Below, piece after piece: positions 37,436 through 48,715 of a stretch of 64,000 bases of DNA. The notes beneath the pieces were generated by a model. That model was not told the DNA's origin. It ran no database searches and saw only the letters and a list, made by a program, of their open reading frames with translations. A program made the position numbers and the translations under genes. Each line of letters opens with the position of its first letter. The stretch's first letter is position 1. This DNA is from Ziziphus jujuba (taxonomy: Eukaryota > Streptophyta > Magnoliopsida > Rosales > Rhamnaceae): NCBI RefSeq assembly GCF_031755915.1, contig NC_083382.1, positions 8,432,001-8,496,000 of the forward strand. Direction: 5' to 3'.

Positions 37436-37486
37436 CACCCGCGTCCCCCCGCGCCCCCCCCCCCCCGGGCGCCCGGCCGCCGTTTA
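37436..37486. other. Isolated C/G-rich low-complexity island
   Basis: A run of about 50 bases that is almost pure C/G (CGCGTCCCCCCGCG, then a 14-C run, GGGCGCCCGGCCGCCG) in otherwise 75-80% AT sequence. It may be a real low-complexity tract or a sequencing/assembly defect. No function assigned. Confidence 0.6.
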
Positions 37487-37789
37487 ACAACGAGGCTTGC
37501 CTAAGGTTAGTGCAAATGATGGTAGTGCATTTTTAGTGATCAACCGTGAAAATCCAATCAGCTGAACAAGCACCACCGGTCTCCTCGCCCCCATTCTTTT
37601 TTCTTTCTTGGCTTTTCGACTCCTTATAATTGCCTTGTTCTGGCCTATTTATTTAGAAGCAGTATATATACAAGTTTAATATAAAAGAGCAAACAAGAAG
37701 ATCAAAGAAATCAATCAATATTCCTAATCCATCGTGGATAAGTCTATGAATGAATCGAATTTTAGTAGTAGTTGCTTAATTAATGTTGC

Positions 37790-38740
37790 GAACAGCGGTT
37801 TCCAATTCAAATTCTAATTTGAAAAAGTAAATGAGTAACCAATTAAAATGTCATATAAACATATGAATTTCATTTATGATAGTCATATATAATAACATAA
37901 AACATTTTTCATTCAATACTGGTGAACTCAGTAACCATTTGTTTATTTTTTTTTACATTTTTTTATTTTTTTATTTTTTTGATGATGTCGTTTTTGCACT
38001 TTTGACTTTTAAACTATGTATTTCACTAATTTACTCTCACTTTTTATATTAATTTACTTTCACTTAAATAAATGAATTGTATTTATGATTTGTTTAATAT
38101 CTCTTTATAATTACAAATCAACTTTTTGTCCTCCTAAGGAAAATGAAACCCCCTAATTTCTATCTTGGCTGCAATCATTAATAACTGCAATCGAATTTGT
38201 TAGAGACCTGGGAAATGATAATTTTTTTTTTTACAAATTAATCAATTTTAATGATTTGAATATTTAAAATGGTGTTGAGCTTTACTTTTTTTTTTTTTTT
38301 TCAATTTGTTGCAATAATGGAGATCTTTCCTCTTCTTTTTTTTCTTTTTCGATTTTCATAAAAAATGAAGATCTTTGCATGTGGTTTCGTCTATATCTTC
38401 CCTCATTTTGTCTAGATATTTTTTTTTCCCATTAAAAATTGAGATCTTTACATGTGGTTTCGTCTGCATCTTTCGTCATTCTATCTAATTTTTCTCCTCC
38501 TTGCTTTTTAATCAACCTTACTCATGGTTTTCTTTTCTCACTTTGCATCTAGATTTGTTTTGTCTTCTTCAGTTTTCCTTTTTCTTTTAAAAAGCATGTA
38601 ATAAAGGTACGAAGGTCCATCCAACTCTATATCTCGACAAAATTTAAGTTTTACTAAAATGAGTATATTTTTCGTTTAAAGGCCTTTTAGAGGGTTATTT
38701 AAGCAAAAAATTATCTAAAAATACTCTTTGTATTATATTT
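37790..38740. repeat. Duplicated non-coding block, copy 1
   Basis: Collinear with 42,845-43,833. Shared phrases include GATTTCATTTATGATAGTCAT-type sequence at 37,865/42,919, TCACTAATTTACT, and ATTTTTCGTTTAA followed by GGCCTTTTAGAGGGTTATTTA at 38,670/43,799. This copy continues into AAGCAAAAAATTATC where the other copy has a CACTA end, giving an approximate empty site. Confidence 0.85.
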
Positions 38741-41700
38741 TTTATTTTTAATTTTTCAATAAACACTTATTACTATATTATTTGCCTCATTTTTTTATTA
38801 GGATTCACCCTCAATTATTTTATTATTTCCCTTTATTTTTTTAATTCTATTGTTTAGTTTTCATACAATATTACATCCTTGCTTTTTAAACTTCTCCATA
38901 TCCAAAAAAATTGATGAAGTAGTCCTAGCATTGAGTAGAGAAGAAGTTGTTAAGTAGGAAGAGATTTAATCTTCTCCACCTGGAGCTGTAGAACCATGAA
39001 GCTGTTAGATCATGGTATACCACCTGAAACACAATAGGTCCAAATAAAATTCCATCCAAATCTTTTGACATAACGAATACCCTTAACAATAATAAGCAAT
39101 TAAACCTCAAATGCATAAGCAATCTCTGTATAACCCCAATAGCAATATGATCAAATTTGTATAATTAATTTTTTTATATAAATTGTTACAAATTTAATGT
39201 GGATATGACTTTATATATATCTAAATTTTTTTTTTTTAAATCATACAAATCAACAAGCACTCTGGAAATGATGAGAACAATTAAAGTAAATGAAAAAAAT
39301 AATTTTGATAAATGAATTTATTAAAAAATAAAATAAAATAAATGAAAAAAATTGAATTGAAAAATGTAATTTTTTTTTTTTTTGATAAAAATGTCATTAA
39401 TTATTAAAAATGTACGGTCTGTTCCTTAAGCCGGCATTTTTTTGATAGACTATTGTTGAGCCAGAAAACGTCAAATGACAACAACTGTCCTAGTACTGTG
39501 TTAGCCACTTTAGCGACCACAAATTGATTATTAAAGTCACCAAAGCTTTAATAATCAAAAAAAAAAGAAAAAAAAAAGAAAAAAAAGAAAAGAAAAGTAA
39601 GAAATAATAATTAGTAATTATGCATTTGGATTAGGGAACGTTTGACCCTACACAGAGCCGCTGGGAAAATGGAAAGACAGATGTACAACGGAAGCAAGTT
39701 AATCAAGGAGAAGACGCAAAGCCAAGAAACAAATTGGTAGGACTAAACCAGTAAGGACATTCCACGGTTGACAAGGTTGTTAAAAAAGAGTGGTTGATAT
39801 ATACCACTACTTTTAAAAAGATTTTTTTATTGGAAAGCAGCTTTTGAAAAGATTTCTACTATCAACAGTGTTATATATATATATATATACACACACTACT
39901 CACACCTGATTTAAAAAAAATAAAGTTTAAAAAAAAAATTGGAATTATCTTATTTTTCCATATTTACTTTTGGTTTAATTAAATTATTTTCACTAGACCA
40001 CAGATTATAATTTTATTTAAATTTTTATTTTTTTATCTAATTTTACATTTAAAATTTTTTAATTATGATTGTGGATATTTTAATTTAAATAAAAATGGAT
40101 GTATATGATTTTTCAAATAAAAAATAAGAAATAGAAAATAGAAAAATAAGAAATGAAATTTAAAAAAAAAAAACTCAAAAAATGAATTATGATAAAATTA
40201 GACAAAAAAAAAATTGTTTATTTTATTTTTAAATTTTTGGTCTAATTTTAATTTTCATATTTCGGTCCATTTCTTTTGGTTCGGACATAAAAAAATATTT
40301 TTACTTTTAATCAGGTAAAATTAGTTTTATTAAATCAAAAGTTTCAATTTTATGTTAATTTTTATTTTTTGGTCTAGTTTTAGATTTAAAACTATTTAAT
40401 TATGATTATGGATGTTTTAATTTAAATAAAAAAGGAATGAATGTAATTTTTCAAATACAAAACCACAAATATAAAGTGGAAAAATAACAAATATATTTAT
40501 TCAAATTCTTTGAAAAAAAATTATTTCTAACAAACATTATGACATCAACAATAATGCTGACGTTATATTGGGATCAGTACCATTAATTTATTACTACTAT
40601 TAAAAATTGAATCAATTTAAAACAATTTTATAATTTTAAAATTTGATAATTATTGCATAATCTTAAAACTTCGTATGACAAAGTGCAACTTATATAATTT
40701 TAGAATTTTAGAATTTAATAACTGTCGCATAATTCTAAAACTTTATATAACAAAGTGCAGTTTACTCTGTATTCTAATTGGTATGATGTAAAAGATTGAA
40801 TCAGCTGTGAAATAGGTTCAATGAAAACTTTCCGATCTTACTTTTACCAGATAATCCAGATCCCTCTGCCCTTTTCTTCTTCTTTATTGACCTTCATTTT
40901 CCTCGTCTCTACTTTTCTACGGCGAGACAATCACAATACTCAAATACTTATCCTCATCTCTACTTTTTAACGCAGGACAATCACAATACTCATTACTTTT
41001 CTAGATTCTGTTGGGATAGTCTTTCACTTCTGTCGAAGGTGCCTCACATGGCAGACAAAGCAAAAGTGAATAGCGCTAAAAGAAACGTACCAAGATGGAA
41101 AATAAAGAGTGACGCTTGCAACAATTCTTTAAATGACGTATCAATTATCCATTGATGAGCCAGGATAGGATAGGATAGGAAAGATCCGATAAATTAAATG
41201 CATTACCATGCACGTTTATCTCATGATTTCCACCGGCTGGAGAGACTAGACAAAATAAGAAAAATTAATAATTGAAGTCATCAGACTTTACATCGTTGTG
41301 GATAGGACTGCCCTCGAAAAAGATATTGACTATTAAGACTAACAATAGTGACATATATTAAATGTTTTTATGGATGGTGATATTTGCACCCTACAAAAAT
41401 TTCACACATTATTTTATTGTCACTTGTAGGTATGTCAGTCCAAAGGTTATATATATATATATATATATATATGTATTATAAAAAATGATAAAAATTTATT
41501 TTAAAAAATAAAAATATTTATTAAAATTTTAGTATTTGTTTACTTAAATAATCAATTATCAAATTAAATATAAATATTATAAAAATATTAAATATATATT
41601 AAATTTTTTTTAATCAATTAAATTTATAGTAAGTAATAATAATTATAAATAAACTATTATTAATAAAAATATGTAAAAAAGAATATACATTTGATAATTT

Positions 41701-42844
41701 TTTTTAATTAACATAAAATAATCATTACAATTATATTATTATATTTCATAAATATCATTTCAATACTCGTAGAATTTTTAGGTAACTAAAAATTATTGGT
41801 CTTTTTCTTGTTCTCATTTTAAAATGTGAAATGTGAAAAAATAATTATTAAAAGATGTATCTCCTCAATAATTTTTTATGTAATTATTAATATGTCAACC
41901 ATAAAGATTTTGTATTAAATATAATTGTTCTTGATATTTAGTATAATATATTTTATTATCTTTCTATTTTTATTTACTTAATGTTATTAATTTATATGTT
42001 ATCAATACGAATTCTACATAATGTTGTACTACCATGTTATTATTTTATATTATTATTTTTCCTTTTTATGTAATTAATTTACAATTATAAAATTCTAATG
42101 AATTCATCTTAAACAAAATGTATAGTAAGTATGTATATATATTATCAATGAATAGAGCCTATCAAGGTGATTGAATTCAATTCACTCCATTTTATTTATA
42201 TGATTAAATACTTAAAAGACAACCAAAAGGTAAAACAAAAATATCACTAAAGTTAATTTGATAAAATAATTTACTAAACATCAATAATATTTTTGAATTT
42301 TTTATAAAAAAAATTTAAAAATTTTCATAGCTAGAAATTTCAAAATGTTACATCGAAATTTTTTAAATTCTAATGGATATTATGGATTTTTTAAATTAAA
42401 TTGTTAAGAATTTGATGTGGAGATTTTGATGGAAATTTCCATGGGAATTTTGGCAAATTTTGTAAATTTTAGTAAAATTTCTAAAATTTCAATAGATATT
42501 ATAAAAATTCCATCCGTTTTCATTTGTAACCCAAATTTTCTTTCGACTCCTTAAAAAATAAAAATTTTTAAAAAATTTCAAGAAAAATTTAGATATTTAA
42601 AACCTTAACAGCAACCATACCAGGTTCATGACCTTAACTCTTATGTCCGTAAAATGAGGTTTTATGTCCCCATTGCTAGGACCATATATATATGCTGCAT
42701 TTGTTCTTTTACTAGTTACAACAAAAGTTTTGCTATTTTTGCAATTGGTGATGATTTATTATTATTTTTTTGGATGACAACATAACAATTAGTATTAATT
42801 TGATACATTTGACTTAATTTTATATATTGATTTTTTGTTTTTGC
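38741..42844. other. AT-rich intergenic DNA without recognised genes
   Basis: About 4 kb of AT-rich sequence. Small features: TA/CA microsatellite at 39,870-39,896, a repeated ACAATCACAATACTCA phrase at 40,926 and 40,977, (GGATA)n at 41,163-41,180, and a TA run at 41,448-41,472. The minus-strand frame 39,122-38,925 (GPIVFQVVYHD, WFYSSRW) has protein-like composition but I cannot assign it to a family. Confidence 0.5.
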
Positions 42845-43833
42845 AAAAATTTTATAACACTCAAATTTTAATGTGAAAAAGTAAATGAATAGCGAATTCA
42901 AATGTCATGCAAACATGTGGATTTCATTTATGATAGTCATATATAATAACATAAAGCATTTTTCATTCAATAATGGTTAACTCAGTAACCATTTGCTTAT
43001 TTTCTTTTTACATTTTTTTCTTTTTAATGATACCGTTTTTGTACTTTGACTTTTAAGCTATGTATTTCACTAATTTACTTTCACTCTTTATATTAATTGA
43101 CTCTCACTTAAATAAATGAATTGTATTTATGATATGCTTAATACCTCTTTATTAAAAACTAAACCTTTTTTATTTTCCTCTTAAGAAAAATGAACGCGAT
43201 AATTGCTATCTTGGCTGCATTCATCAATAACCGCAATCAAATTTGTCAGAGATTTGGGAAATGATAAATTTCTTGTTACAAAATAAAAGAATGCATAAGA
43301 TAACCTTGACATTTATAATAAGTATTTATATATTTATTTTCTTTATGAAAAATGAACATAGAAGAAGTAAATCTGGAGAAAACTTGAGGATTTTTTTTTT
43401 TTTCAATTTGTAGCATTAATGGAGATCTTTCTTCTTCTTCTTCTTTTTTCTTTTTTTTTTTCCTTTTTTTTTCTTTTTCGATTTTCATAAAAAATGAAGA
43501 ACTTTACTTGCAGTTCCGTTTATATCTTCCCTCATTCTATCTAGATTTTTTTTCGGTTTTCATAAAAAATGGAGATCTTTGCATGTAGTTTCGTCTATAT
43601 CTTCCGTCATTCTATCTAATTTTTCTGCTCCTTGCATTTTATCAACCTCTACAGGTGGTTTTCTTTTCTCATTTTGCATTTTGATTTGTTTTGTCTTCTT
43701 CAGTTTTTTCTTTTTCTTTTAAAAAGCATATACTAAAGGTATTAAGGTCCATCCAGCTATATATTTCAATAAGATTTAAGTTTTACTAAAACATGTATAT
43801 TTTTCGTTTAATGGCCTTTTAGAGGGTTATTTA
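42845..43833. repeat. Duplicated non-coding block, copy 2
   Basis: Partner of 37,790-38,740. Interrupted at its right end by the CACTA derivative, whose first base is 43,834 and which is preceded by TTA. Confidence 0.85.
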
Positions 43834-45765
43834 CACTACTAGAATCATATTGATAAATGACACAATAATTACGTCGTACAAAATAAATAATGACGTATTG
43901 TACGAAGTCGCCTAATGCATGTCGCTAAAGACATAAAACAATAAACGACGCATTATGAGAGTCGCTTATCTTTGAGTTTTTAGCAATTCAGATTGATTTT
44001 TAGCGACGTATCATAAGACTCACCTATCTTTGAGTTTTTAGCGTCTATTTTTGCATTTTTAGCAACGCATCATAAGAGTCATCTGTTTTTGAGTTTTTAG
44101 TGCCTCAGATAGATTTTTAGCGACACACCAGGAGCGTCGCCTATCCTTGAGTTTTTAGCGACGCATATTGACTTTTAGCGACGCATGTTAACAATCCACT
44201 TCTAGAGACACATTATTTAGTAACGCTTCACCACACTGTCGCTAAAAAAGTATTAGCAATTTTTTTTAAAGCATTGCTAAATATTTGAGTCGCTAAAAAT
44301 AGCAAATTAAAGGTCATCAAATATGTTAGGTGACTTTGTTATGTATTAATGTGTTGCCCTTTATTTTTTTTTTTAATTTTGTGAAAAGTGATTAAAATAA
44401 TAAAAATATAAAAATAATTAAAATAAAAAAAAACTAAAATTAGCTCCATCCAAAATAATTAGAATACAAAAATTTAAAATAAATATTTTTCACAACAAAT
44501 TAATTATCAAATAAATTAATATTATCTCATTGATATATTTTTACATAATTTGTAAACTATTATATTTTTTCATAACAAATTTAATATTAATTAAACTTCC
44601 ATGAATGCATACTCATTAAGATGGAAGTTGACGTCCTCTTGTTGACGATATTACACCCTCATACTATATATGGAAAAATTAAAAAAATTATTAACACTTA
44701 TGCAAAATAAATAAAATATTAATCGTTATTAATTTTGTAATTTAGTAGAATATTACCTTTTTAAGATTTGATGAGGTACATTTCTCCTAATTAAAAGTGA
44801 AAAATACATAATCAAGTGGATCAAAAAAATAATTTAATGAATAATAATAAATGTCATAAATATTACTTAAAACATAAGTTAATAAATATACATACCAATT
44901 TATTTAGAAGATATTGTTTATTCATATCCCCTTACAGTCATTACGAACATAGCCACTCTCACATTCATCTTCATTATCATTTTCATCAACACTTGGCAAT
45001 TGTATGGCAAATGGATTGTGAGTCATCATAGTATCTCCAAGAACATCTTCTTCAACCAATTCTTCTTCAACAAAATTACAATATCGTGGTGGAGTTAAAA
45101 CAATAAACCATCTCGAATCAAGTTGATCTTCAACATAAAATATTTGTTGAACTTGTGAAGCCATGATGAATGGGTCAGATTTATATCCATTTTTATTAAA
45201 TTCAACACATGTAAACCCCATCTCATCAACATACTGTCAGCACATGACTCACCATACCAAATCCATCACTGATAGTTGACATCAAACCCATTCCAATATA
45301 TATGGTCTTTAATATCCCTAATAGTATGGATTTTCATATTCCCACATTGCATGCAAGGACACCGTATAAGATTACAATCATTGGCATTCTCCATGCTAAA
45401 TTTCACAAACTCATTTACTTCCTTAGCAAAATCGCTTGAGGTTCTATCTTTTGTTATCCACGATTTATCTATTTCCCTACTAATCTAAGCAGAACAATGT
45501 CAAAAAAATCACAAATGAATTATTGACAAAAGTAAGATTAAGAAAACCCAGCGAACCTAACCTCCGGTTATAATGAAAAAATAAATAAATAAAAAATAAC
45601 CCAACCAGCCACATGTCACCACCAATCATAAAGAAAAAAGAAACTCACCGAAACTATGGAGACGAAGAAAGAAGAAGCCAAGCTAACCATGAGGCCAACA
45701 TAGATAAATCCAGCTTCCAGACAGCAATGCAGGCAAATGGAAACTACACAATGTAGATTTCCAAC
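43834..45765 (-). mobile_element. Internally deleted CACTA derivative (reverse orientation, one end missing)
   Basis: Begins CACTACTAGAATC, identical to the reverse complement of the 18.6-kb element's right end. About 43,880-44,340 is a subterminal region with GTCGC/GCGAC motifs and a roughly 62-bp phrase repeated about four times (GAGTTTTTAGC). On the minus strand 45,221-44,922 matches the DUF4216 part and acidic tail of the transposase, and 45,475-45,230 matches its first ~78 residues. The two are joined at about 45,228-45,240, so almost the whole catalytic core is deleted. The leader follows (45,480-45,760; GGTTAGCTTGGCTTC-type sequence). Homology stops near 45,765 and no second CACTAC terminus was found. 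It cannot encode an active transposase. Confidence 0.85.
44922..45475 (-). pseudogene. Deleted CACTA transposase remnant
   Basis: The N-terminal piece (ATG about 45,460; FVIHDLS-side antisense) retains the RCPCMQC-like zinc motif region up to HGESCAD. It joins directly to VDEMGFTCVEFNKNGYKSD of the C-terminal domain. The join carries a short overlap (GCTGA.../GTTGATGAGATGG). The frame after the join is partly open to NDCKGI. Non-catalytic. Could at most encode a truncated DNA/protein-binding peptide. Confidence 0.75.
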
Positions 45766-45787
45766 TATAAATTATCATATTCTATAC

Positions 45788-46607
45788 CTTGAAGCCTTTG
45801 GAGAAGGGAAGCAGGGGAACCGAACCTCAACATTTCTTCCTTTTGTCTCTCAAGCTCATGTAGCTTCTCCTATGTAGCAGCCAACTCTGTTGTTCTAATA
45901 ATTCTGCACTGTGACCATACAAACAAGAGAAAATGTTTCACAATCAACACAATAAATTCGACACTACTTAAAAAAAGCAAGATAAATATTACCTAATTTC
46001 TGAGGTCCATAATGCGTGGTTCATTTTCCAAGTTCCCCCCTGTGAGTTTAAATAAATTCAGGATCTATTTCTCCATGCATAATTCAATTGTGCTTGAATG
46101 ATATATATATAATTAAAAAAAAAAAAAAGAACTAGCAGATTTCTCCATGCATAATCCAATTGGGCATGACTGATATAACAAAAACTAGTAGATAACAAGA
46201 AAAGAATAACTCGCTAGCTGCAATGTTTCTTTGCAAATTTCATCTCTAAGCTGATAATTGTCAAGTTGCAAAAAAATATCTAGGAAAAATAATCAGAACA
46301 TAGACTCAAGTATCACAATAGCGAAACTAATATATATTGGGAAGGCATAAACCACCATGCTCATTAATAAACCATATAAATCAAGCACAAAAGTCATTGT
46401 ATTAGCACAAGACCCAATATTCACTAACAAGCATTTTAAAAAGGGGTTGATGCATGCACTTTATGCACTTAAGTACTACAGACAGATTCCCAAATAAGAG
46501 AAAAAGCTTATGTACGTACATTATTATGAATTTTAACTTGATCGAGCGAAAGTAAAAATTGATGGTATGCATCCTTGTCAAACAAAAGCTTCCTTAACTC
46601 GTCAACA
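45788..46607 (-). pseudogene. VPS37-like (ESCRT-I subunit) gene fragment, 4 exons with stops
   Basis: Minus-strand exons 46607-46520 (VDELRKLLFDKDAYHQFLLS), 46250-about 46209 (LRDEICKETLQLA), 46039-45993 (NLENEPRIMDLRN) and 45908-45788 (CRIIRTTELAAT, then EKLHELERQKEEM). They follow the plant VPS37 Mod(r) domain in order with proper introns. VPS37 is a subunit of the endosomal sorting complex ESCRT-I. Two conserved glutamine positions are TAG: one at the end of exon 3 (about 45,995-45,993) and one in exon 4 after ELAAT. Both are the expected product of C-to-T change in CAG. The next exon is absent, because CACTA sequence begins about 20 bp beyond the exon 4 donor. The first exon was not found. 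Confidence 0.85.
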
Positions 46608-47982
46608 CTAAAAAATATCCAATAAAAAACAAGAGAATGATAAATATTTATCAATAATGTTTAACCCAACTGCAAAATAACATATCAAAATGAAACAAGA
46701 GAATGATAAATATCAATCAATAATGTGTACCCCAACTGCAAAATAACATATCAAAGCGTAAAACATTGCAATAATCAAATGAAATATGAAGTTTATGACT
46801 TTTACAAAGATGACTAATATTTTCACAAATAGTAAAACAGATTATTTGTCAAGTAGGCTTTAGAAAAATAAAATTAAATGACATAACAAATGTATAAGTA
46901 GAAATTAGTTTTCTCTTCATAATAGAAAGAGAAGGAAGTAAGCAAGTGGTGATGATACTATTAGAACAGTTTGATAAAATACATGCTTGTCTAAAGATTA
47001 ATTAACCTAGTTCCATAAAGTCATATGAGTAATCAATATAAAATTTAGTCATGAGCATGAGGAACTTCATGTCTTATCCTTCAAAACAGCAATTACACCC
47101 ACAAGCCATACAATAGATGGTTTGACTAACAAAAAAATTTATATTATCATAATTACCAAAAAATTTTATTATCATAATTTCTACACAAAATGACCAATAA
47201 CCCCACGTCCTTTCTACACAAAATGACTAATAGAATATATTTGTATTGTACTCTACTTTCACTCTATTACCTTTAATGCCCATCAAAAAGACCTCAGATT
47301 TTCTTCTCGTAGAAGCAAGCAACCAAAGAAGCAAGGCATACCATAATTATTCATTCCAACCCATATCCCAAGTGGCATATCAAATACAATCAAGCAATGA
47401 GTTGTATCAAACACCACTGCATCACTAAAGATCTTATATGACTTGACAGAAGATGCATATGACCAGACAATGTTCTATAGTTAGTTGTTTGAATCAAGTG
47501 TATACTCAAATTTTGAAATTAGGGTATTTGTCCTTAATATTTCTGCACATATACAAGTCTATGCTCTCATCCTCTTGGTCTAATTTCCTGAATGACTACA
47601 AAAATACCAAAAGTGCTAATAATAAATCACAGATTCTCCTATTTCCATGCCCTTGAAAACAAATGGTGGGTTTTTGAAATTTTTTGAAAAAAACCCAATT
47701 CAAGTGAGAAATCAATGAGAAATTACAGATATTTAAAGAGATATCAGAGGACAATGTAGCCCGAAATGGCCATGGTTCAAACAAAATGTCGGACAACAAA
47801 AGAGAAAAGAAGAGCAGGAAAGACAAGAAATGGGGAGGCAAGCAGAAAGTGTTATCTGTTTTTTTTTGTTTTTTCTCATGAAACGAAAAGTCACCCGAAA
47901 TGTTTCTTTGTGTTGGAAGAATTACAGAAAAGGCTGAAGCTCGAAGAAGAAGAAGAAGATGAAGAAACGCTTCTATGGGAGA
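46608..47982. other. Spacer between two host-gene fragments
   Basis: AT-rich, with a near-duplicate of about 60 bp at 46,632-46,690 and 46,692-46,750 (AAACAAGAGAATGATAAATAT). I could not find further VPS37 exons or a transposon end. Open frames here have no recognisable domain. Confidence 0.4.
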
Positions 47983-48156
47983 TGTTCATGGCAAGGACAA
48001 TAGCCACAGCAGAAAACTATAGTGCGCCTTAACAGTCAAAATCCAGTCCACAGATTCTTTCCGAGCCATCAATGAAGCACCATTCGAGCTCAAATCGCTG
48101 AAACAGACATGGGTCTCTTCCTCTTTAGGGATTAAAGAGTCAAGTTGATGATCTTC
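47983..48156 (-). pseudogene. D-type cyclin (CYCD3-like) fragment
   Basis: Read on the minus strand from 48156 it gives an acidic stretch, then SLIPKEEETHVCFSDLSSNG and ARKESVDWILTVKAHYSF, which is the start of the cyclin box of plant D3-type cyclins (CDK regulatory subunits for G1/S). One base is missing after YSF. In the next frame the match continues SAVAIVLAMN and then ends. The upstream frame is closed by stops within about 15 codons. A CT-rich tract at 48,225-48,300 could be the former 5' UTR. Only about 60 codons of a roughly 350-codon gene are present. Confidence 0.8.
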
Positions 48157-48474
48157 CTAGAATAACTCATTTTCCCTCGCTCTTGAGTTTAAAGACTTTA
48201 AAAATTGCATTACCCATTACACAAATCATCTCTCTCCCAAGCTCTGTTCGCCATTCTGTCTCACTTTCTCTTCCTCTTTTCTTTGTGCTTCGTTCATGTC
48301 GTTCAGGTTCAGGGGAAAAATAGAATACACATACCCTTTCATTAATTCTTTCTTTTGAAAGGATAATTTAGGAATATTGAAAAATAAAAGGGCAAAACAA
48401 AAAATATTGAAACCAAAGGGGTAAATTTCCTTAGAAGGCTTTCAATAGGGGTATTGGGCCAAATTCCCCTTCCT
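48157..48474. other. Flank of cyclin fragment
   Basis: CT-rich then AT-rich DNA. No credible ORF and no CACTA terminus or TTA-flanked TAGTG seen. Confidence 0.4.
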
Positions 48475-48715
48475 ATAATTAGACAGGCCTTTATTAGTCT
48501 TTGACTAAAAAAACAAAAGAAAAAAGGTCCACATTTAGTTGATAGTTGACTTACTTTCAAATATAGAGTTATAGAGTAAATATCATTTTCGCCCCTTAAT
48601 TTTGATTTTTCTTTTTATTTTAGAAAATTTCATCAAAGCCTTCATCAAGTTTCTTCTTTCTTTCTTTTTATTTTTTTTTTATTTTTTAATCATCGTAAAT
48701 TTTTTTTAGAAGTTT
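48475..48715. repeat. Segmental duplication copy B, left part
   Basis: Matches 5,280-5,380 (ATAATTAGA, GGCATTTATTAGTCC-type, GTTGACTTACTTTC) and 5,760-5,845 (AGAAAATTTCATCA, CTTTCATCAA). Interrupted by the gypsy element at about 48,716. Confidence 0.75.

Larger units (their letters stand above)
35890..37789. other. AT-rich upstream/intergenic DNA
   Basis: Promoter side of the intact WAK-like gene followed by AT-rich DNA. About 36,530-36,790 (TGACTTTTAAGCTTTATATTTC, GATATGCTTAATACC) is a diverged relative of 37,990-38,230 and 43,020-43,260. 37,130-37,430 looks like decayed transposon tail (AAGGGCACGTGACCCC). No gene seen. Confidence 0.5.

Noticed and set aside
38925..39122. 65-codon minus-strand frame with protein-like composition
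   Set aside because: No family recognised and neighbouring frames are closed; too weak to call a gene or relic.
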